Part shown: positions 60,461-64,000 of the stretch, piece after piece | Layout of the letters: every line of letters begins with the position of its first letter | Position numbering within the stretch: position 1 is the stretch's first letter | Assembly: GCA_900539755.1 (NCBI GenBank) | Contig: UQDC01000001.1 | Span: forward strand, 124,001 to 188,000 | DNA length: 64,000 nucleotides | Direction of reading: 5' to 3' | From: an uncultured Alistipes sp. | Lineage (GTDB): Bacteria; Bacteroidota; Bacteroidia; Bacteroidales; Rikenellaceae | Translations under genes and position numbers: made by a program | Notes under the pieces: generated by a model | What the model saw: the letters and a program-made list of their open reading frames with translations, nothing else | What the model was told of the DNA's origin: nothing | The model's database searches: none

Positions 60461-62596
60461 ATGAAGAGATCGACAACCCTGTTGCTGGCAGGAGCAGTTG
60501 CAGCTTTGACGGTTGCATGCGGTGACGGCGCAGGTAAAAAAGCAGACCCGATGAAGATTGATAATTCATTGACTGAGGCTGAAAAGAGTGCTGGAATTCT
60601 GACCCCCGAAGTGATGTGGAAGATGGGGCGTGTTGGAGGTTCGACTGTATCGCCCGATGGCAAGACCGTTCTTTATACGGTGAGCTATTACAGCATGAAG
60701 GATGATAAAAGTTCCACGCACATTTGGTCCGTACCGACCGAGGGTGGTGAAGCGGTCCAGATTACGGATGGAGCCGGTAAGGAGGCTTCGATTCAGTGGA
60801 GTGCAGATGGCAGTCGGATCTATTTCCTTTCGACCCGGAGTGGTGATGCTCAGTTGTGGAGTGCCAAACCCGATGGCAGTGATATGCGTCAGTTGTCAGC
60901 GATCGAAGGTGGTATCGAAGGTTTCGGTGTGTCTCCGAAAGAGGATAAACTCTATTATATCAAACGAGTTCAGGTTGAAAAACGTCGTTCATCTGAGATC
61001 TTCCCTGATCTGCCCGATTCGAAGGCGATGATTTATGACGATTTGATGGCCCGTCACTGGGACTATTGGGATGATGGCAGTTATCTGCACCTGTTTGTGG
61101 CCGATCTGCAGAACGGTAAGGTAGCAGAAGGGGTGGACATTATGGAGGGAGAGCCGTGGGATGCACCGATGGCTCCCTATTTCGATGCGGCTGAGATTGC
61201 CTGGAACAATGCCGGTACGCAGTTGGCCTATACCTGCAAAAAGATGAAGGGCAAACAGTACGCTTTGAGCACCAATTCGGATATCTATCTGTATGATCTG
61301 GCCAGCGGCAAGACGACCAACATCACCGAAGGGATGATGGGTTATGACAAGTATCCTCGCTTTTCGCCCGATGACAGTATGGTGGCCTTCACCAGTATGG
61401 AGCGTGACGGTAATGAGTCGGACAAGGATCGTCTCTTTGTGACGAAGTTGGGTACCGGTGAGAAGCTATATTTGACCAAAGATTTTGATTACAATGCCGG
61501 AAACGTGGTTTGGGATGGCAATGACAAACTCTATTTCCTGACTCCGATCCGGGCTACTTATCAGCTTTGCCGGGTGGGTCTTGACGGTTCACCGGTAGAG
61601 TTGGTTACTCGCGGCGCACACGATCTGAATGCCTTCACGATGGGTGGTGGTAAGTTGGTGGCTGAGCGTACAACGTTGAGCTCGCCTACTGAGCTGTTTG
61701 CCGTGAATTTGTCGGATGGAACCTTGACCCAGTTGACCAATACCAACGCGGAGATCTATGACAATATCAAGATGGGTGAGGTTCGTGAGCGGATGGTAAA
61801 GACCACCGACAACAAGGAGATGTTGACTTGGGTGATCTTGCCTCCTGACTTCGATTCGACCAAATCTTATCCGGTATTGCTCTATTGTCAGGGCGGTCCG
61901 CAGAGTGTGGTTAGTCAGCGCTGGAGCTACCGTTGGAACTATCAGTTGATGGCGGCTCAGGGATATATTGTTGTGGCTCCGAACCGTCGTGGTTTGCCGT
62001 CGTTCGGTCAGGAGTGGCTCGATCAGATTTCAGGCGATTACAGTGGGCAGAATATCCGCGATTACCTTAGTGCAATTGATGATGTGGCTCGTGAACCGTG
62101 GGCCGATGAGAACCGCATGGGTTGTGTCGGAGCAAGTTATGGTGGCTATTCGGTTTATTTCTTGGCCGGCAACCATAACAAGCGTTTCAAAGCCTTTATC
62201 GCTCATTGCGGTATGTTCAATTTCGAAAGCATGTATTGTGGAACAGAGGAGTTGTGGTTCCCGAACAACGATTTGGGAGGTCCTTATTGGAGCGACAGTC
62301 CGGTGGCTAAACGTTCGTATGCCAACTCGCCGCACAAATTCGTGAAGAACTGGGATACCCCGATCTTGATTTTCTCTGGGTTGAATGATTTCCGAATTCC
62401 CTATACGGAGAATTTACAGGCTTATACAGCGGCTCAGTTGATGGGAGTTCCTGCTCGATTGGTTGCTTTCGAGAATGAGGCGCATCAGGTGTTTAAACCG
62501 CAGAATTCGCTGGTATGGCAGCGTGAGTTCTTCGGTTGGCTCGATAAATATGTGAAGAATCCTTCAACAGGGCAATCTTCCGAAACAACGAAATAG
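60461..62596 (+). CDS. S9 family prolyl oligopeptidase-like lipoprotein
   Basis: A 711-residue lipoprotein: signal ends ALTVAC with Cys20 lipidated. An N-terminal beta-propeller (about 50-430) with repeats such as STVSPDGKTVLYTVSYY, ASIQWSADGSRIYFLSTRSG and YPRFSPDDSMVAFTSM, then an alpha/beta-hydrolase domain (about 470-705). Catalytic residues: Ser559 in GASYGGYS, Asp643 in GLNDFRIP and His675 in NEAHQVF. It resembles DPP-IV and acylaminoacyl-peptidase-type enzymes, which trim N-terminal dipeptides or larger units from peptides. Lipid anchoring places it in the periplasm or at the outer membrane. Start preceded by an A-rich run. Monocistronic. Confidence 0.93.
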   Translation: MKRSTTLLLAGAVAALTVACGDGAGKKADPMKIDNSLTEAEKSAGILTPEVMWKMGRVGGSTVSPDGKTVLYTVSYYSMKDDKSSTHIWSVPTEGGEAVQITDGAGKEASIQWSADGSRIYFLSTRSGDAQLWSAKPDGSDMRQLSAIEGGIEGFGVSPKEDKLYYIKRVQVEKRRSSEIFPDLPDSKAMIYDDLMARHWDYWDDGSYLHLFVADLQNGKVAEGVDIMEGEPWDAPMAPYFDAAEIAWNNAGTQLAYTCKKMKGKQYALSTNSDIYLYDLASGKTTNITEGMMGYDKYPRFSPDDSMVAFTSMERDGNESDKDRLFVTKLGTGEKLYLTKDFDYNAGNVVWDGNDKLYFLTPIRATYQLCRVGLDGSPVELVTRGAHDLNAFTMGGGKLVAERTTLSSPTELFAVNLSDGTLTQLTNTNAEIYDNIKMGEVRERMVKTTDNKEMLTWVILPPDFDSTKSYPVLLYCQGGPQSVVSQRWSYRWNYQLMAAQGYIVVAPNRRGLPSFGQEWLDQISGDYSGQNIRDYLSAIDDVAREPWADENRMGCVGASYGGYSVYFLAGNHNKRFKAFIAHCGMFNFESMYCGTEELWFPNNDLGGPYWSDSPVAKRSYANSPHKFVKNWDTPILIFSGLNDFRIPYTENLQAYTAAQLMGVPARLVAFENEAHQVFKPQNSLVWQREFFGWLDKYVKNPSTGQSSETTK

Positions 62597-62609
62597 TTGT
62601 TGAGTGATT

Positions 62610-62638
62610 TCGGACGGCCTTCAAGCCGTCCGATTTTT
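62610..62638 (+). terminator. terminator of the S9 peptidase gene
   Basis: TCGGACGGC pairs with GCCGTCCGA over CTTCAA, followed by TTTTT; 13 bases after the stop codon. Confidence 0.88.
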
Positions 62639-62673
62639 ATTTAAAGGTTCGATGGATTGAATATAGCAAGGAT

Positions 62674-62687
62674 AAGGAGGAGTGTGT
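62674..62687 (+). promoter_or_regulatory. canonical Shine-Dalgarno site, unusual for this phylum
   Basis: AAGGAGG at 62674-62680 is followed by a seven-base spacer and the ATG at 62688. Most other genes in the window lack any such site, consistent with Bacteroidetes translation initiation. It decides the start of the downstream gene. Confidence 0.7.
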
Positions 62688-63446
62688 ATGAGAGGGGATA
62701 TGGCGCAAGCCTGTTCTATATTGGTGGCAGCTCGACAAGCACTACGGGCGGGAACATCATTGGTGTATGATCCACAGCTGTATGTGAATAGCACGTCCTT
62801 TCGTTTTCGGGAGCTAAAATGGTTGGGGAGAACCAAAACATACTCGGTCGGAAGTGTTTCGGAATGGTTTGAACGATGCCGGACACAAGGATTGGTCGAT
62901 TTGCAATATCTTACGTCAACAAAGTCTGATAATCGGGATTCGCTTGCATTTGCCAATACATCTCCGAATTTTTTGGCCTGTTTTTTTCGTCATGGTCGGG
63001 TAAGACTTTGGGGATCCGTATGGCTGTCCGATTCCCAATCAGATGGATGGGATGTCGTTTACGAGGAGAGTCACGTTCCCGAAATATTCAAACGGAAATT
63101 GCAGTGGGAGAACAATACTGAACGTTTCAGAGAGGCATTGATTCGGATTGAAGCCTTCTCCCGGCAGATTGGATGTGGGGAATTTGCGGAGATCTTTCAT
63201 CGTGCCCTGTCCGTTTTGGATGGTGAAGTTACCGGTACGTCAGAACCCGCACTGCCATTGCCGGAGCATAACCGGCGCATGTTCGAAGCAGCCGGTGTAG
63301 CGGATCTTTTCGGAGGAATGGGATCGTGGAACGATTCACCAGCAGGGATTGCTGACAAGTTGGGGCAGAGAGATCAGTACGAACAGGTATCCAATGAGTT
63401 ATTGCAGCAACTCCGATGTGCCGTGCTTTATGCTGTCAATGAGTGA
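62688..63446 (+). CDS. protein of unknown function
   Basis: A 252-residue soluble protein from the ATG at 62688 (a GTG at 62682 would add two residues; an ATG at 62700 is also in frame). I recognise no family. Features: no signal peptide or membrane segment; a tryptophan-rich middle (ELKWLGRTKTYSVGSVSEW, LWGSVWLSDSQSDGWDVVYEE); a helical part with RFREALIRIEAFSRQIGCGEFAEIFHRAL; and a polar C-terminal third (LPEHNRRMFEAAG, FGGMGSWNDSPAG, QVSNELLQQLRCAVLYAVNE). It follows the S9 terminator, so it has its own transcription. The canonical Shine-Dalgarno upstream is exceptional. Hypothetical but credible as a real gene. Confidence 0.65.
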   Translation: MRGDMAQACSILVAARQALRAGTSLVYDPQLYVNSTSFRFRELKWLGRTKTYSVGSVSEWFERCRTQGLVDLQYLTSTKSDNRDSLAFANTSPNFLACFFRHGRVRLWGSVWLSDSQSDGWDVVYEESHVPEIFKRKLQWENNTERFREALIRIEAFSRQIGCGEFAEIFHRALSVLDGEVTGTSEPALPLPEHNRRMFEAAGVADLFGGMGSWNDSPAGIADKLGQRDQYEQVSNELLQQLRCAVLYAVNE

Positions 63447-63898
63447 TAAGGTAAACGTACAATTCCTGATTCAGGAAAATCTTCTCGGTGTGTATTGCGA
63501 TGTTTATTCTGCCCGTAATCTGCTGTCTGAAGAGAAGACTGTTGTAATAGTGTTGCTTACTTTGCACAGCCGGTTTTGATCGCATCAATAGACAGGGGAG
63601 CTTTTAGGATGACGGTTTTTGCTCGGTTACGTTTTATTGTTGATTGACCATTATATACTCTGAAACCTCCGGTGACAAACAGAACGGAATATCAAAGAGC
63701 AACCAGGGTATTGCGTTCATAGTCTTTAGACTTGAGGAGCAGAATGTTTTCAACTAAATAGATCATGGGAGTCTATCTTGATATTGAGAGATAAAAAAGA
63801 GAGGAAGTCAATAGACTCCCTCTCTTTTTCGTATGACCAGGATTCACCTGGGTAGAAGGGCTGTTCTTGTCAAACAGCCGATCCGCTTTTTTTGATAC
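63447..63898. other. convergent intergenic stretch at window end
   Basis: No convincing gene. A short frame overlapping the preceding stop (from about 63439, 46 residues) lacks motifs. The terminator at 63793-63829 and a small GGCTGTT/AACAGCC hairpin at 63859-63879 are the only features. Confidence 0.5.
63793..63829. terminator. probable bidirectional terminator
   Basis: AAAAAGAGAGG and AAGTC pair with GACT and CCCTCTCTTTTT around AATA, with one mismatch; A- and T-tracts flank it on both sides. It lies 70 bases beyond the stop of the last gene on the minus strand. Confidence 0.75.
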
Positions 63899-64000
63899 TT
63901 AGTCGATGTTTGGGTTGAGTGCGTGCCACTGATCGATCGGAGGCAGAACGCCCAATGAGATCACTTCGTCACGCAGTGCGCAGAGGTGTTTGTAGCTCTC
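63899..64000 (-). CDS. 3' end of an unidentified gene
   Basis: The last 33 codons and stop of a minus-strand gene that continues outside the window. The C-terminal end includes SYKHLCALRDEVISLGVLPP and finishes DQWHALNPNID. I cannot assign a family from this fragment. A real gene is supported by the frame running to the edge, the sensible C-terminus and the downstream terminator. Confidence 0.6.
   Translation of the reverse strand, partial: ESYKHLCALRDEVISLGVLPPIDQWHALNPNID

Noticed and set aside
63439..63579. 46-codon frame overlapping the end of the unknown protein
   Set aside because: No motif, no upstream signal; a translational overlap is possible but cannot be supported.
1..64000. CRISPR array, insertion sequence or phage remnant
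   Set aside because: No regularly spaced repeats, transposase motifs or phage structural genes were seen on either strand.

Overview
This window is a chromosomal segment from a member of the Bacteroidales (Bacteroidota). Three lines of evidence point there: a SusC/SusD pair, promoters of the TAnnTTTG type in front of many genes with almost no Shine-Dalgarno sites, and marker proteins typical of the phylum (a 57-residue histone H1-like protein, a 30-residue AURKAIP1/COX24-type basic peptide, a DUF3467 protein, a type III pantothenate kinase, an HAD-rdgB-recO cluster). The family cannot be fixed from sequence reading alone; Rikenellaceae or a neighbour is a guess. No rRNA genes, insertion sequences, prophage genes, CRISPR arrays or defence genes were seen.

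Layout. Positions 1-1871 (minus) hold a secreted DUF4419 protein cut by the window edge, followed by a DUF3467 gene. Positions 3497-10759 are housekeeping: yraN-pepE, purN, acpP-fabF-rnc, radC, a low-molecular-weight phosphatase and tsaB, then a single-gene tRNA-Gln(CTG). A secreted AIM6/GDPD-like phosphodiesterase follows. Positions 12356-30658 form a polysaccharide utilisation locus (PUL): four secreted enzymes on the minus strand (GH106-like, DUF6067/GH123-like, a GH141-like beta-helix, and a TIM-barrel-like lipoprotein) diverge across an 805-base AT-rich gap from SusC, SusD and a second GH141-like beta-helix enzyme on the plus strand. No regulator is encoded in the locus and SusC lacks the N-terminal STN signalling domain.

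Positions 30802-42484 hold the H1-like gene, comF-like, yitT-like, priA, metG, ilvE, a lipoprotein gene and the overlapping HAD-rdgB-recO operon. Positions 42951-51617 run HU, the 30-residue basic peptide, then rng-mfd-coaX-OMP-lptC, tightly packed and partly overlapping. Positions 52197-57843 hold a CorC/GldE-type membrane protein, a PpiD/SurA-type chaperone, a Crp/Fnr regulator and waaA. A second tRNA-Gln (TTG) follows, then an SRPBCC gene, pyrE, a divergent NUDIX gene, an S9 lipoprotein peptidase, an unrecognised protein with an unusual Shine-Dalgarno site, and the 3' end of one more gene.

How it works together. The PUL gives a coherent picture: SusC/SusD bind and import an oligosaccharide, a lipid-anchored enzyme probably acts at an outer cell surface, and secreted or periplasmic enzymes finish the breakdown. 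The enzyme set suggests a deoxyhexose-containing polymer, but the substrate is not known; this is the best candidate for an undescribed system here. The remainder is core information processing and envelope biogenesis (LptC, WaaA, outer-membrane barrel, PpiD), annotated mainly by conserved motifs.
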